From positions 92,585-156,584 of the forward strand of contig JAEESZ010000005.1 of NCBI GenBank assembly GCA_016286535.1: a DNA stretch of 64,000 nt, read 5' to 3'. The DNA comes from Treponema sp. Lineage in GTDB: Bacteria; Spirochaetota; Spirochaetia; Treponematales; Treponemataceae. Made by a program: the position numbers and the translations under genes. Of this stretch, positions 35,317 to 43,466 are shown piece after piece. Every line of letters begins with the position of its first letter. Within the stretch, counting starts at the first letter, position 1. A model generated the notes under the pieces. That model saw only the letters and a list, made by a program, of their open reading frames with translations, was not told where the DNA came from and searched no databases.

Positions 35317-35364
35317 AAAAACAATCCTGTGGCCTAAAGTAATAGTCCACAGGATATTGTTTTA
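35317..35364. terminator. bidirectional terminator between methyltransferase and beta-barrel gene
   Basis: AAAACAATCCTGTGG (35317-35331) and CCACAGGATATTGTTTT (35347-35363) form a long stem with one mismatch, flanked by A-run and T-run. It can stop both the plus-strand methyltransferase transcript and the minus-strand mmpl operon. Confidence 0.8.
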
Positions 35365-35371
35365 TAACTTT

Positions 35372-37051
35372 TTAGAAGCAGTATTGGGCGCCAAGGCTTA
35401 CAAAGGAATTGTCCTTCCAGGCGGCGAACTCACTCTGGTCATCTTTGCAGTGAATCCACATTCCGCTGGCAACCAGACTCAGGTTCTGGTCAGGCTTGAT
35501 TGTAATTTTTGGCAGTAAAACCAGGTCGCCTTTTTCTATTCCATAAAGAAGTGTTACTTCCGGAAGAATTTTGTCGTTCATAAAGGCTGTTGTAAAATTG
35601 CAGACAAGCTTATTGTTGGACTCTTCTTTTAAGGTATAGCTTCCATATTCCTGAACATTAAGATTAGCGTTCCAGAAAGGTAAATCTATATCAAAACCGC
35701 CAAGCCAGGCAATAGAATTATTCTGAACCCATGGGTCATTGCCTTCTATATCATCTGTAAGGTTGTAGGCAAATTCACCTCTAAGATTGAAGTGCCAGAT
35801 AACGGTTGAAGCTTCAAGTCCAAAGGTCTGCTTTTTGTCGTAGCTTAGGAATTTGTCGCTTTCGTTAATATATCCGTTTTGCATATAGCTTGAAATGCAG
35901 GAATAAATTTTATCGCCATTTATACTTGGCTGCTTAAACCAGCCGTTATAGTAGCTTAAGCCCATATCTACCTGACCCATTGTCCAGGTTGCACGTGCAC
36001 CAAACTGACCATATTTTAAAGTCCACAAATCAGGATAAAGAACTGAAGAATCTGCAGAAAGAAGACTTGCATTTGAAAGGGCAAGATTGTAGGCAGTGTT
36101 AGCCTGAACTAAATTTTCTGTAAGATATTCTTCATACTTTTCTGCAAGAATTGCGGCAACTGCCATCTGCTGGTAAGTGGTGTTTGTTGGGTCCAGTCCA
36201 TTGTCTGAACAGTAGGCCACTACTTCTTCATTTGTATAGGAAATGTTACCATCTGCATATGCTGTCTGAATAAGATTTGAAAGTGCCTTGTATTCATTGC
36301 TGTCTGTATCGGGACTAGAGCCACCAGCATAGGCTGCTTCTTTTAAGCTTTGTGCAGTCTGGGCTTCCATACGGGCAGATTCCAGATTTAAGATTGTTAT
36401 GGCAAGATAACTTTTTGCATAATCCTTTACAGTTGAAGTAAGATTTGATACCTGGGCAGGTGTCCACCTTCCGCTTGTAGAGAAGCGGTCTACAGGCAAA
36501 AATGGTGTGTATACGGCTTCAAGATTCATGTTTGCAAAAGGCAGCGAGTAGACGCCCCTAACCATTGGTGTGCTTATTCGGCGGTCCAGATAATCAGGGA
36601 TGATGAAGTCTGAATAATCGTCGGCATTAAAATTATCGATGACGTGGAGTTTGTCTCCCTTACCCCAGACCAGCTTCATCTTTCCGCCTTCCAGCATAAA
36701 GTTTCCAAAGTAAGCACGAAGAACCATTTCATCAATTACATCTTCCGGATGATTTTTAATAGTGTCTTCGTCTACCTTAAGAGAAAGGGTAAAGTCAGAT
36801 TTGTTTCCGCTGTAGTTAAGGTTCAAGGCAGCAGAAGGACTTGCCTCAATTTCTGTATCCTCGGCAGAATCTGAATCTGTGTAGGCGCGAAGATCCAGAC
36901 TGCTGCTTCCACTTAAACTAACTGGAGAAGAAGATGATGAATCTTCAGAAAAAGAATCGAAAGAATCAAAATCATCAATTTCCTGGGCAAAGCCAAGTGA
37001 TGCGCATAAAGTAAGAAGAGCTGCACTAAGTAAAAATTTATTTTCTTTCAT
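35372..37051 (-). CDS. outer-membrane beta-barrel-like protein
   Basis: A 559-residue exported protein. Signal peptide ends LGFA, and the mature start is a low-complexity tract (DDFDSFDSFSEDSSSSS). Repeated amphipathic strands and a C-terminal aromatic (GAQYCF) suggest an outer-membrane beta-barrel. KLVWGKGDKLHV, then DRRISTPMVRG, resembles the DUF1302-type proteins found with MMPL/LolA pairs in other bacteria; the resemblance is from memory. A helical insertion lies at about 215-330. It is the last gene of the mmpl-lolA-omp operon, 12 nt after the LolA-like gene. Probably the outer-membrane partner of a lipid or lipoprotein export route. Confidence 0.7.
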   Translation of the reverse strand: MKENKFLLSAALLTLCASLGFAQEIDDFDSFDSFSEDSSSSSPVSLSGSSSLDLRAYTDSDSAEDTEIEASPSAALNLNYSGNKSDFTLSLKVDEDTIKNHPEDVIDEMVLRAYFGNFMLEGGKMKLVWGKGDKLHVIDNFNADDYSDFIIPDYLDRRISTPMVRGVYSLPFANMNLEAVYTPFLPVDRFSTSGRWTPAQVSNLTSTVKDYAKSYLAITILNLESARMEAQTAQSLKEAAYAGGSSPDTDSNEYKALSNLIQTAYADGNISYTNEEVVAYCSDNGLDPTNTTYQQMAVAAILAEKYEEYLTENLVQANTAYNLALSNASLLSADSSVLYPDLWTLKYGQFGARATWTMGQVDMGLSYYNGWFKQPSINGDKIYSCISSYMQNGYINESDKFLSYDKKQTFGLEASTVIWHFNLRGEFAYNLTDDIEGNDPWVQNNSIAWLGGFDIDLPFWNANLNVQEYGSYTLKEESNNKLVCNFTTAFMNDKILPEVTLLYGIEKGDLVLLPKITIKPDQNLSLVASGMWIHCKDDQSEFAAWKDNSFVSLGAQYCF

Positions 37052-37063
37052 AATATGCTTCCT

Positions 37064-37855
37064 TTATTTTCCTGTTGTTAAGAAGGCCTGTGTGAAAACT
37101 CTTTCTGGTAAAGGCTGATCAACTTCAATCTTAAGAATTCTTAAACTTGTGCTGTGACCTGTCTGAACATTTGTAAGTTTGTTTTCCATAGGAGTTGCAT
37201 AACCAGAGTGATCTTCTATTTTTAATACTTCCAGAACTTTTACGAGTTTATCGTTCTTATCGTACATTTCTGTATGAACCGGGTACATTGACTGTTTGTC
37301 TACCCAAACCATACGGTAGTTGTATTGAGTACCTTTTTTATCCAGAGGGATTTCTTTAATAACATAGCAGTCGTAGCTTGTTCCACCTTCCACAGTGTAA
37401 GACTCTTCACGCAGATACTGATGTTCGTCTTCGCTAACATCTCTGGTAGAAAGATCATCATAAGTTGCATCTGAACCCATAAAAGATTTTGAACCTTCAC
37501 TTGAATTAACACGGCGAACAGATTTTAAAGCTGGAAGATAAATGAACTTATCATCTGGTCCCTTGTCGTTTGTAATTTGAAGGAAGCGGGTATCTTTTAC
37601 AGAGGCTGGACCTTTAAAGTCCATAACAACGTAAGTTTTTCCATCTGCCTCTTTTCCATACTCAATAATCTGACGGGCTTCTTTATTTCCATTCTTATCT
37701 TCCAGAGTCATAATTACCTGGCTTCTTGAATAAGATGGTTTTTTAAAGTCTGCAACCTTTTCCATAATTTCATTGCCTTTCTGGTCGGCAAAGGCAAAGC
37801 TGTTTAAGGCAGCAAGAGCTGCAATCATAATTGAAATTTTTTGTGTTTTTTTCAT
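37064..37855 (-). CDS. outer membrane lipoprotein-sorting (LolA-like) protein
   Basis: A 263-residue periplasmic protein. The ATG at 37855 has AGGAG 8 nt upstream and starts the signal peptide MKKTQKISIMIAALAALNSFAFA. The mature protein follows the pattern of outer-membrane lipoprotein-sorting proteins: KKPSYSRSQVIMTLEDKNG, YVVMDFKGPASVKDTRFL, FIYLPALKSVRRVNSSEG, SFMGSDATYDDL. These have a LolA/LppX lipid-binding fold. With an MMPL transporter upstream (22 nt) and a barrel downstream it likely ferries a lipid-linked substrate across the periplasm. Confidence 0.88.
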   Translation of the reverse strand: MKKTQKISIMIAALAALNSFAFADQKGNEIMEKVADFKKPSYSRSQVIMTLEDKNGNKEARQIIEYGKEADGKTYVVMDFKGPASVKDTRFLQITNDKGPDDKFIYLPALKSVRRVNSSEGSKSFMGSDATYDDLSTRDVSEDEHQYLREESYTVEGGTSYDCYVIKEIPLDKKGTQYNYRMVWVDKQSMYPVHTEMYDKNDKLVKVLEVLKIEDHSGYATPMENKLTNVQTGHSTSLRILKIEVDQPLPERVFTQAFLTTGK

Positions 37856-37877
37856 TCTATATCTCCTGTAAATTGAT

Positions 37878-40742
37878 TTATTTTTTTGCTTTTTTAGAAA
37901 TAAATTTTGGTTCGAATACATTCAAGAACCCCGGAATGATGGTCATGGCAAGGAAGCTTGAAGTAAACATTACAATTGCTACCAGTAAACCTATGTAGCG
38001 AAGAACTACGAACTTAGAGAAGCAGAGAACAAGGAAGCCGAATCCTACTGCAAGTGCATTTGCCAGAATTCCGTGTCCGCTCTTACGGAAGGTCATTCTT
38101 GTTACTTCTTCAAGGTCATCAGTTTTTTCTCTTTCTTCTTTGTAAGTAGTAAGGAAGTGAATTGTGTAATCAATTCCAACACCAACTGCAACAGATCCTA
38201 TAATGCTGGTTACCAGGTCAAGGTTAATTCCTGCAAAACCCATAACCATGTAGTTCAGTAAAATAGTGAAGGCCAGAGGGACTGCACCAAGAGCACCTGC
38301 CCAGCCGCTTCTAAAGCCCACTGCTATAATGATGAATACACAGCCCAGAGAAATCAGAAGGGAAGTAATCTGGCTTGAAACAATCATATCTGTAATGCGG
38401 TATTCCATTTCGCCGGTACCGGTTGCTTCGATTGTGTAGCCTTCAGGGAAGTGTTTTGCTGCAAAGTTTTCTGCGGCCTTTATAATTTCTCCTGTTGTCT
38501 GGGTAGAGTGATTTCTTAACTGAACGGTCATACGCATAACCTGTGGACTCATTTCATCGTCTACAAAGCGGCCAAGTGAACCGGAAAGAAGGGTAAGGTA
38601 GCCCTGAACAACTCCCGAAAGTTCTTCTCTGCTTGCAACCGGATACTTAGCAGGATCATATGGAATTTCGTAATAGGCCATTCCATTGTAGTTCATGCTT
38701 TTTTCAAGTTCTGTAACAATGTCTTCTACATTTGCCTGAGGTCCCCCTGCCGCAACATAAGCATTGTTCAAAAGTTCCAGCACTTCTGCAGTAGTAAGAG
38801 TTTTATTTAAATTTTCCTGATAAGCGATGTTTGGGTCTGTCCATGAGCTCATGCCGGCTTCATCGCCAGAAGCAGTAGAAGTATCAGAATCGCCAGCCGC
38901 ATCAGAATCGTCGGAATCGCTAAAGTCTCCAAAATCTCCGAAGTCATCAAAGCTGTCAAAATCGTCTGCAAAGCCGGCTCCGTCAGAAAGGTCGCCGGAA
39001 AAGGCTGCTTCATTTTCAGAAATGGAAGCCTCTGTACTCAAAGCTCCACTTTGCGAAGCATCAGCTGTAGTTGCAGGAACATGCCATACCTGATTAATTC
39101 TCTTAATAAAATCTGTAAAGGAAACCACTTTACCAACATCAGGGAATTCTGATTTTAAGTAATCCTGTAAATCATCAGCAGCCTTAAGAATTTCAGGATT
39201 TGTAAGGGAACCTTTGTCTGGTCCCTTAATGTTCAGATAAACGCTGTTAGTTCCTGCAAACTCCTTGTCTACATAATCAATATCTTTTCGCATTTTACAG
39301 CTGGCAGGGAAGTAGTTTACCAGAGAGGTATCTATGTGAAGATTTCTGATTCCAATTACAGAGAAGAGGGTAATTGCAATCATAAAAATTATTAAACGAG
39401 GTTTTGAACCGCAGAAGAAACGGTAAATATTGTACATGGTATTGCCGCTTGCTTCTTCGGCAGTCTTTGCACCGCGGAAGCGGGCAGCCCTTTCCAGTTT
39501 TTCCTTAAGTTTTTCTTCAAGCTTGCTTTTCTTAATTAAATGAGCCTGAACCTTTTTGAAGTCCTTTTGTAAAAGCAGGGCAGGAATAAAGGTGATTGCC
39601 AGTAAAAGAGAAATTGCAACACCAATGGCTGTAAATACTGCAAAGCTGTGAAGAGGAGCAATTGGGCTCGAAACCAGAGAGATAAAACCAACGATGGTTG
39701 TAACTCCGGCCAGCAGAACGGCAGACATTACTTCGTGAAGTCCTGCAAAAACAGCTTCCTGATAGCTTTCTTTTGTAAGTTCCTTTGCGCTCAGATCCAG
39801 GGCTACATAGTAGTGGGTCATAACGTGAATGCCGTAAGCAGAACCTACCGCAATAAGTGCAACCGGAATAACAGAAGAAACCAGGGTAAAGGTAATTCCC
39901 ATAAGAGCCATAAGTCCCATAGACCAGATTGTTGCCATAACAACTGTAATAAGAGGAAGGAGAGTTCCGTCCAGAGTCTTAAAACTGAAGTAAAGGGAAA
40001 GAAGAACTACAACAATTACAAATGGAATAAGACGGCTTAAATCAGAAAGCATAAAGAGTCTTGCATTCTGAACTACAACAGGATTTCCAAAAATCTTATA
40101 ATCCAGGTCGTGGCCCTGAACTTCTTCTTTTACAATATTCTGAACAAGATTTAATGTATCTTCCTGGAATTCTGCCTCTGAACGAATCTTCTTTTTTCCG
40201 TTAGAAGCGGCTAATTCCTTTTCATATTCCTTATCATAATTGGCAAGTGTAATCTGCATCTGACAGGCGGTATTGTCATCATTAATGATAACCCGGTTAT
40301 ACATATCACTCCATTCAGTAAGGCGTTTTTCAAGCTGAATTATATCTTCCTCGCTTCCTGTGTAGTCGTCCGGAATAAGCTGACTTGCAGAAATTGAACC
40401 GTCAGATTCGCAGACAAAATCGATGTGAGTAAGGGAATCAACTCCATCAACATCGTGAAGCTCCAGGGCGCGGTCAGAAATTTTTCTGATTACGTCTATG
40501 TATTCAGGAGTTAAAATGGAACCACTTTTGGCTTCAAGACTGACTCCAATGACCATCATGCTTCCAAACTGCTCTTCTGTTTGTGTAAGGCGACTATAAG
40601 AAGCATCCTTTTGAGGTAAAAATTGACGAACAGAATTATCTATCTGCAGGTCTTTAATAAAGAAGCCCAGAAAACCTGTAATTATCAGGCATATGGTAAT
40701 TATAAGCCAGGGTTTCTTAAAAAATGCTTTAGCAAACTTCAT
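37878..40742 (-). CDS. MMPL/RND-family transporter
   Basis: A 954-residue inner-membrane transporter with two repeats of one plus five transmembrane helices separated by large periplasmic loops, typical of MMPL/RND lipid exporters. The first repeat has GSAYGIHVMTHYY and the second VGVGIDYTIHFLT, matching the charged TM4 signatures. The start at 40742 has GGAGG 8 nt upstream; the frame is open 14 codons further without support. The second periplasmic loop (about 575-635) holds an acidic tract with DDFDSFDDFGDFGDFSDSDD, echoed at the N-terminus of the partner barrel protein. First gene of the operon, controlled by a promoter and operators at 40768-40914. Confidence 0.92.
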   Translation of the reverse strand: MKFAKAFFKKPWLIITICLIITGFLGFFIKDLQIDNSVRQFLPQKDASYSRLTQTEEQFGSMMVIGVSLEAKSGSILTPEYIDVIRKISDRALELHDVDGVDSLTHIDFVCESDGSISASQLIPDDYTGSEEDIIQLEKRLTEWSDMYNRVIINDDNTACQMQITLANYDKEYEKELAASNGKKKIRSEAEFQEDTLNLVQNIVKEEVQGHDLDYKIFGNPVVVQNARLFMLSDLSRLIPFVIVVVLLSLYFSFKTLDGTLLPLITVVMATIWSMGLMALMGITFTLVSSVIPVALIAVGSAYGIHVMTHYYVALDLSAKELTKESYQEAVFAGLHEVMSAVLLAGVTTIVGFISLVSSPIAPLHSFAVFTAIGVAISLLLAITFIPALLLQKDFKKVQAHLIKKSKLEEKLKEKLERAARFRGAKTAEEASGNTMYNIYRFFCGSKPRLIIFMIAITLFSVIGIRNLHIDTSLVNYFPASCKMRKDIDYVDKEFAGTNSVYLNIKGPDKGSLTNPEILKAADDLQDYLKSEFPDVGKVVSFTDFIKRINQVWHVPATTADASQSGALSTEASISENEAAFSGDLSDGAGFADDFDSFDDFGDFGDFSDSDDSDAAGDSDTSTASGDEAGMSSWTDPNIAYQENLNKTLTTAEVLELLNNAYVAAGGPQANVEDIVTELEKSMNYNGMAYYEIPYDPAKYPVASREELSGVVQGYLTLLSGSLGRFVDDEMSPQVMRMTVQLRNHSTQTTGEIIKAAENFAAKHFPEGYTIEATGTGEMEYRITDMIVSSQITSLLISLGCVFIIIAVGFRSGWAGALGAVPLAFTILLNYMVMGFAGINLDLVTSIIGSVAVGVGIDYTIHFLTTYKEEREKTDDLEEVTRMTFRKSGHGILANALAVGFGFLVLCFSKFVVLRYIGLLVAIVMFTSSFLAMTIIPGFLNVFEPKFISKKAKK

Positions 40743-40767
40743 TAAAGTTTCCTCCAAAAAATTTATA

Positions 40768-40786
40768 ATTTGAACCAGGTTCAAAT
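40768..40786. promoter_or_regulatory. perfect 19-bp palindrome in mmpl leader
   Basis: ATTTGAACCAGGTTCAAAT has 9-bp arms around one base. It lies between the mmpl promoter (40806-40835) and the mmpl start, the position expected of a repressor operator. The binding protein may be the divergent ArsR or a TetR-type regulator elsewhere. Confidence 0.65.
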
Positions 40787-40805
40787 ATGTTTTTATTGAG
40801 GGTTT

Positions 40806-40835
40806 ATTACAAAACCCTCAAAACGGCGAAGTCAA
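40806..40835 (-). promoter_or_regulatory. sigma-70-type promoter of mmpl operon
   Basis: On the minus strand TTGACT (40830-40835) and TGTAAT (40806-40811) are 18 nt apart. Predicted start is near 40799, about 57 nt before the mmpl ATG. A 7-bp hairpin, TCAAGGC/GCCTTGA (40832-40838 and 40854-40860), overlaps the -35. Confidence 0.6.
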
Positions 40836-40882
40836 GGCTTTAAGCGTGAGCGTGCCTTGAATCGACGTATGTTGGTTTATAT

Positions 40883-40914
40883 GTTTATACGTTTAATAAC
40901 TTAAACGCTTAAAC
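40883..40914. promoter_or_regulatory. 32-bp imperfect palindrome upstream of arsR
   Basis: Two 16-bp halves match at 12 positions when one is reversed. They are built from GTTTA half-sites at 40875, 40883 and 40891 (8-nt steps) and the inverted TTAAAC at 40901 and TAAAC at 40910. It sits just ahead of the arsR promoters and behind the mmpl promoter, fitting an autoregulatory operator of the ArsR protein. Confidence 0.55.
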
Positions 40915-40917
40915 TTA

Positions 40918-40946
40918 TTGACAAATATAATAATACGGCTGATAAT
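40918..40946 (+). promoter_or_regulatory. upstream promoter of arsR
   Basis: TTGACA (40918-40923) and GATAAT (40941-40946) are separated by 17 nt. It starts immediately after the 32-bp palindrome. Confidence 0.55.
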
Positions 40947-40970
40947 GGTCAATAGAATTCATAAATTTTT

Positions 40971-40999
40971 TTGACAAATTTTATGCGTTAATTTATTAT
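40971..40999 (+). promoter_or_regulatory. proximal promoter of arsR
   Basis: TTGACA (40971-40976) and TATTAT (40994-40999) are separated by 17 nt. The predicted start lies about 12 nt before the arsR ATG. Confidence 0.65.
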
Positions 41000-41017
41000 T
41001 CAGATAAGAGTAAAGAT

Positions 41018-41362
41018 ATGATTCCAATAGAAGAATTAAAAAACACAAAAGAAATCCTTCATTCCTGTTTGCCTTTGTTTATTGCCCTTGGAGATGAAAT
41101 CCGCCAGCAGATGATTTTAGACATTGCCGCCCACGGGGAAAGGGGAATGAACGTTACCGAAATTACAGAAAATTACAGTCTTTCACGTCCTGCAATTTCT
41201 CATCACTTAAAAGTCCTTAAGGATTATGGTCTGGTTGCAACCAGAAAAGAAGGAACCCAGGTTTTTTACCGTTCAATTGTGCACGAAAATCTTGGAAAAT
41301 TATCTGAATTTATAACCTCCATAGAACATGTAATCGAAAGCCTGGAGAGAGGAGAAAAATAA
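41018..41362 (+). CDS. ArsR/SmtB-family transcriptional regulator
   Basis: A 114-residue winged-helix regulator. The recognition region YSLSRPAISHHLKVLKDYGLV (about 59-79) and the wing TRKEGTQVFYRS are typical ArsR family. The metal-binding ELCVCDL-type motif is absent and only Cys18 is present, so it may respond to something other than a thiol-bound metal. It is divergent from mmpl with palindromes between them, so it probably controls that operon and itself. The next gene, cdd, begins 4 nt after the stop. Confidence 0.9.
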   Translation: MIPIEELKNTKEILHSCLPLFIALGDEIRQQMILDIAAHGERGMNVTEITENYSLSRPAISHHLKVLKDYGLVATRKEGTQVFYRSIVHENLGKLSEFITSIEHVIESLERGEK

Positions 41363-41366
41363 GCTT

Positions 41367-41780
41367 ATGTCTTATGAAGATTTAGTAAAAAAAGCAGAGG
41401 ATATGCTGGCCTTTTCTTATGCTCCTTATTCACATTTTCATGTGGGAGCTGCCCTTTTAGCGAAAGACGGTTCTGTATGGACTGGCTGTAATATAGAAAA
41501 TGCGGCCTATGGGCCAAGCAACTGCGCAGAGCGGACTGCAGTTTTTAAGGCAGTGAGCGAAGGCTGCCGTGAATTTGAAGCCATTGCCATTGTAGGCGGG
41601 GCCGAAGACGGGGAAGGTAAGGCGGTTATTGATGATTTTTGTCCTCCATGCGGGGTCTGCCGTCAGGTGCTTTCTGAATTCTGTTCAAAAGATTTTAAAA
41701 TTATTCTTGCAAATTGCCGTGGGGAGCAGAAAGTCTTTACTCTTGGTCAGCTTTTACCAGAAAGCTTCAGTTTAAAGTAA
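41367..41780 (+). CDS. cdd: cytidine deaminase
   Basis: A 137-residue zinc enzyme converting cytidine/deoxycytidine to uridine/deoxyuridine in pyrimidine salvage. The zinc site is complete: NCAERTA (Cys plus catalytic Glu) and PPCGVCRQV (two Cys). The N-terminus APYSHFHVGAAL is diagnostic. Length is normal for the homotetrameric type. It is cotranscribed with arsR (4-nt gap), with no obvious functional link. Confidence 0.95.
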   Translation: MSYEDLVKKAEDMLAFSYAPYSHFHVGAALLAKDGSVWTGCNIENAAYGPSNCAERTAVFKAVSEGCREFEAIAIVGGAEDGEGKAVIDDFCPPCGVCRQVLSEFCSKDFKIILANCRGEQKVFTLGQLLPESFSLK

Positions 41781-41828
41781 TATAATTCTAGATTTTTGTT
41801 CAACTTTTCGCTTTCAAAAGGCTGTATT

Positions 41829-43466
41829 ATGCAGATTATGAAAAGAGAAGCTGAAATTTACGTAAATCAGATTGGTTATTTACCGGATGAAAACAAATAT
41901 GCCTACATTTCCCGCTCTGACTATGAGGAAAAAGTGTCCTGCGGCCAGAAAAATTCTTCCACTGCAAAAAAGGAATTTTCACTTGTAGAAAAAGAAAGCG
42001 GAAAGATTCTTTTTACCGGCACCTTAAAAGAAAAGTCTGAGGACAGAGCCAGTGGCGAAGCTTATTATTATGCAGATTTTTCAGATTTTCAGGGGCTTGA
42101 AGAAGATCAGCTTTTTTATATTGAGATTTCCGGGGCAAAAAGCTTTGCTTTTAGAATTGCCAGAAATATTTACGACAACCTTTATTTTTCAACTTTAAAT
42201 TTCTTTAAGCTTTCCCGCTGTGGGCAGGGAGTCTGTCACACAGGTAAGGCCCTTGTTTATGGCAGTCAGGAAAAAAAAGATGTTCAGGGTGGCTGGCACG
42301 ATGCCGGTGATTACGGCCGTTACATAGTTGCCGGAGCCAAAACCGTAATGGATTTACTTTTGGCATACGAGTGTTCTAAAAATACCTTCCGTGCTTTTGA
42401 TATTCTGGATGAAGTTCGCTTTGAACTTGAATGGATGCTTCAAATGCAGAGGGAAGACGGAGCAGTCTATCATAAAATTTCCTGCTATCATTTCTGTGCC
42501 TTTATAAATCCTGAAGACGAAAAAGATGAAATTGTTCTGGCTCCTGTTTCTACTTCTGCCACTGCAGATTTTGCGGGAACTCTGGCCTATGCCGCTTCCT
42601 ATTACAAAGCATCTGATCCGGCTTTTTCAGAAAAGCTTCTTAAGGCAGCCATTCTTGCCCAGTCTTATCTGGACTGTCATGAAGATGAACTGTATACAAA
42701 TCCTCCGGAAATAAAGACCGGCGGTTATGGCGACCGGGATGTAAGCGACGAAAGATATTTTGCCCTGGCTTCACTTTTTGCGGCAACAAAGAAGAGTGAA
42801 TATTTTGAAAAAGCAATGGAAATTCGCCGCAATAAAGAGGCAGAAGTGCCGGTGGAAGGGGAACCATGGCGGGGCTGGCATGAAAGTTACGGCTGGGGTT
42901 CAGTTTCCGGCTATGGAACAGAAATTCTTCTTAAAAATCAGGATTTAATTTTACAAAGACAGAATGGAAAAGAACTTCTGGAAGAATTAAAATCCTATTA
43001 CTTAAAGGAAGCAGAAGTCTTTTTAAATACAAGTAAAAATTCTGTATTTGGAACAGATCTTTCTCATTTTAGCTGGGGAAGTAACGGTGCTGTCTGTGAT
43101 GCTGCACATGTAATGCTTGTTGCATACAGCCTGACAGGAAAAAAGGACTTATACGAAGCCTGCAAACGTCAGATTTCTTACATTCTTGGTTGTAATCCTT
43201 TGAACTTCTGTTATATCAGTGGTTTTGGTTCAAAAAATCCGGTGCAGCCTCACCACAGGCCAAGTATTGCAAGCGGAAAAATAATGCCTGGAATGCTGGC
43301 GGGTGGGCCTTGTGAATGGCTCGCAGATGATTATGCAAAAGAGAAACTGCAGAATCGCTCTCCATTAAAGTGCTATGTTGATGCCGTACCAAGTTACAGT
43401 ACAAACGAAATTGCAATTTACTGGAATTCAGCCTTTATTTATCTTCTTGCGGCTTTGTATTTTTAG
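41829..43466 (+). CDS. glycoside hydrolase family 9 (cellodextrinase/endoglucanase), cytoplasmic
   Basis: A 545-residue GH9 enzyme with an N-terminal Ig-like domain (about 1-105: INQIGYLPDENKYAYI-type start) and the catalytic (alpha/alpha)6 barrel. The Asp pair is in GGWHDAGDYGRY, the His region in PHHRPS, and the acid Glu in YSTNEIAIYWNSA. All catalytic positions are present. No signal peptide, so it likely hydrolyses imported cello-oligosaccharides. A TATAAT at 41781-41786 may be its promoter. Start chosen at ATG 41829; ATG 41838 is also possible. The 3' end overlaps the convergent EAL gene by 32 nt. Confidence 0.92.
   Translation: MQIMKREAEIYVNQIGYLPDENKYAYISRSDYEEKVSCGQKNSSTAKKEFSLVEKESGKILFTGTLKEKSEDRASGEAYYYADFSDFQGLEEDQLFYIEISGAKSFAFRIARNIYDNLYFSTLNFFKLSRCGQGVCHTGKALVYGSQEKKDVQGGWHDAGDYGRYIVAGAKTVMDLLLAYECSKNTFRAFDILDEVRFELEWMLQMQREDGAVYHKISCYHFCAFINPEDEKDEIVLAPVSTSATADFAGTLAYAASYYKASDPAFSEKLLKAAILAQSYLDCHEDELYTNPPEIKTGGYGDRDVSDERYFALASLFAATKKSEYFEKAMEIRRNKEAEVPVEGEPWRGWHESYGWGSVSGYGTEILLKNQDLILQRQNGKELLEELKSYYLKEAEVFLNTSKNSVFGTDLSHFSWGSNGAVCDAAHVMLVAYSLTGKKDLYEACKRQISYILGCNPLNFCYISGFGSKNPVQPHHRPSIASGKIMPGMLAGGPCEWLADDYAKEKLQNRSPLKCYVDAVPSYSTNEIAIYWNSAFIYLLAALYF

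Noticed and set aside
38827..39093. Ser/Lys-rich plus-strand frame inside mmpl
   Set aside because: It is the complement of the acidic low-complexity tract in the MMPL loop.
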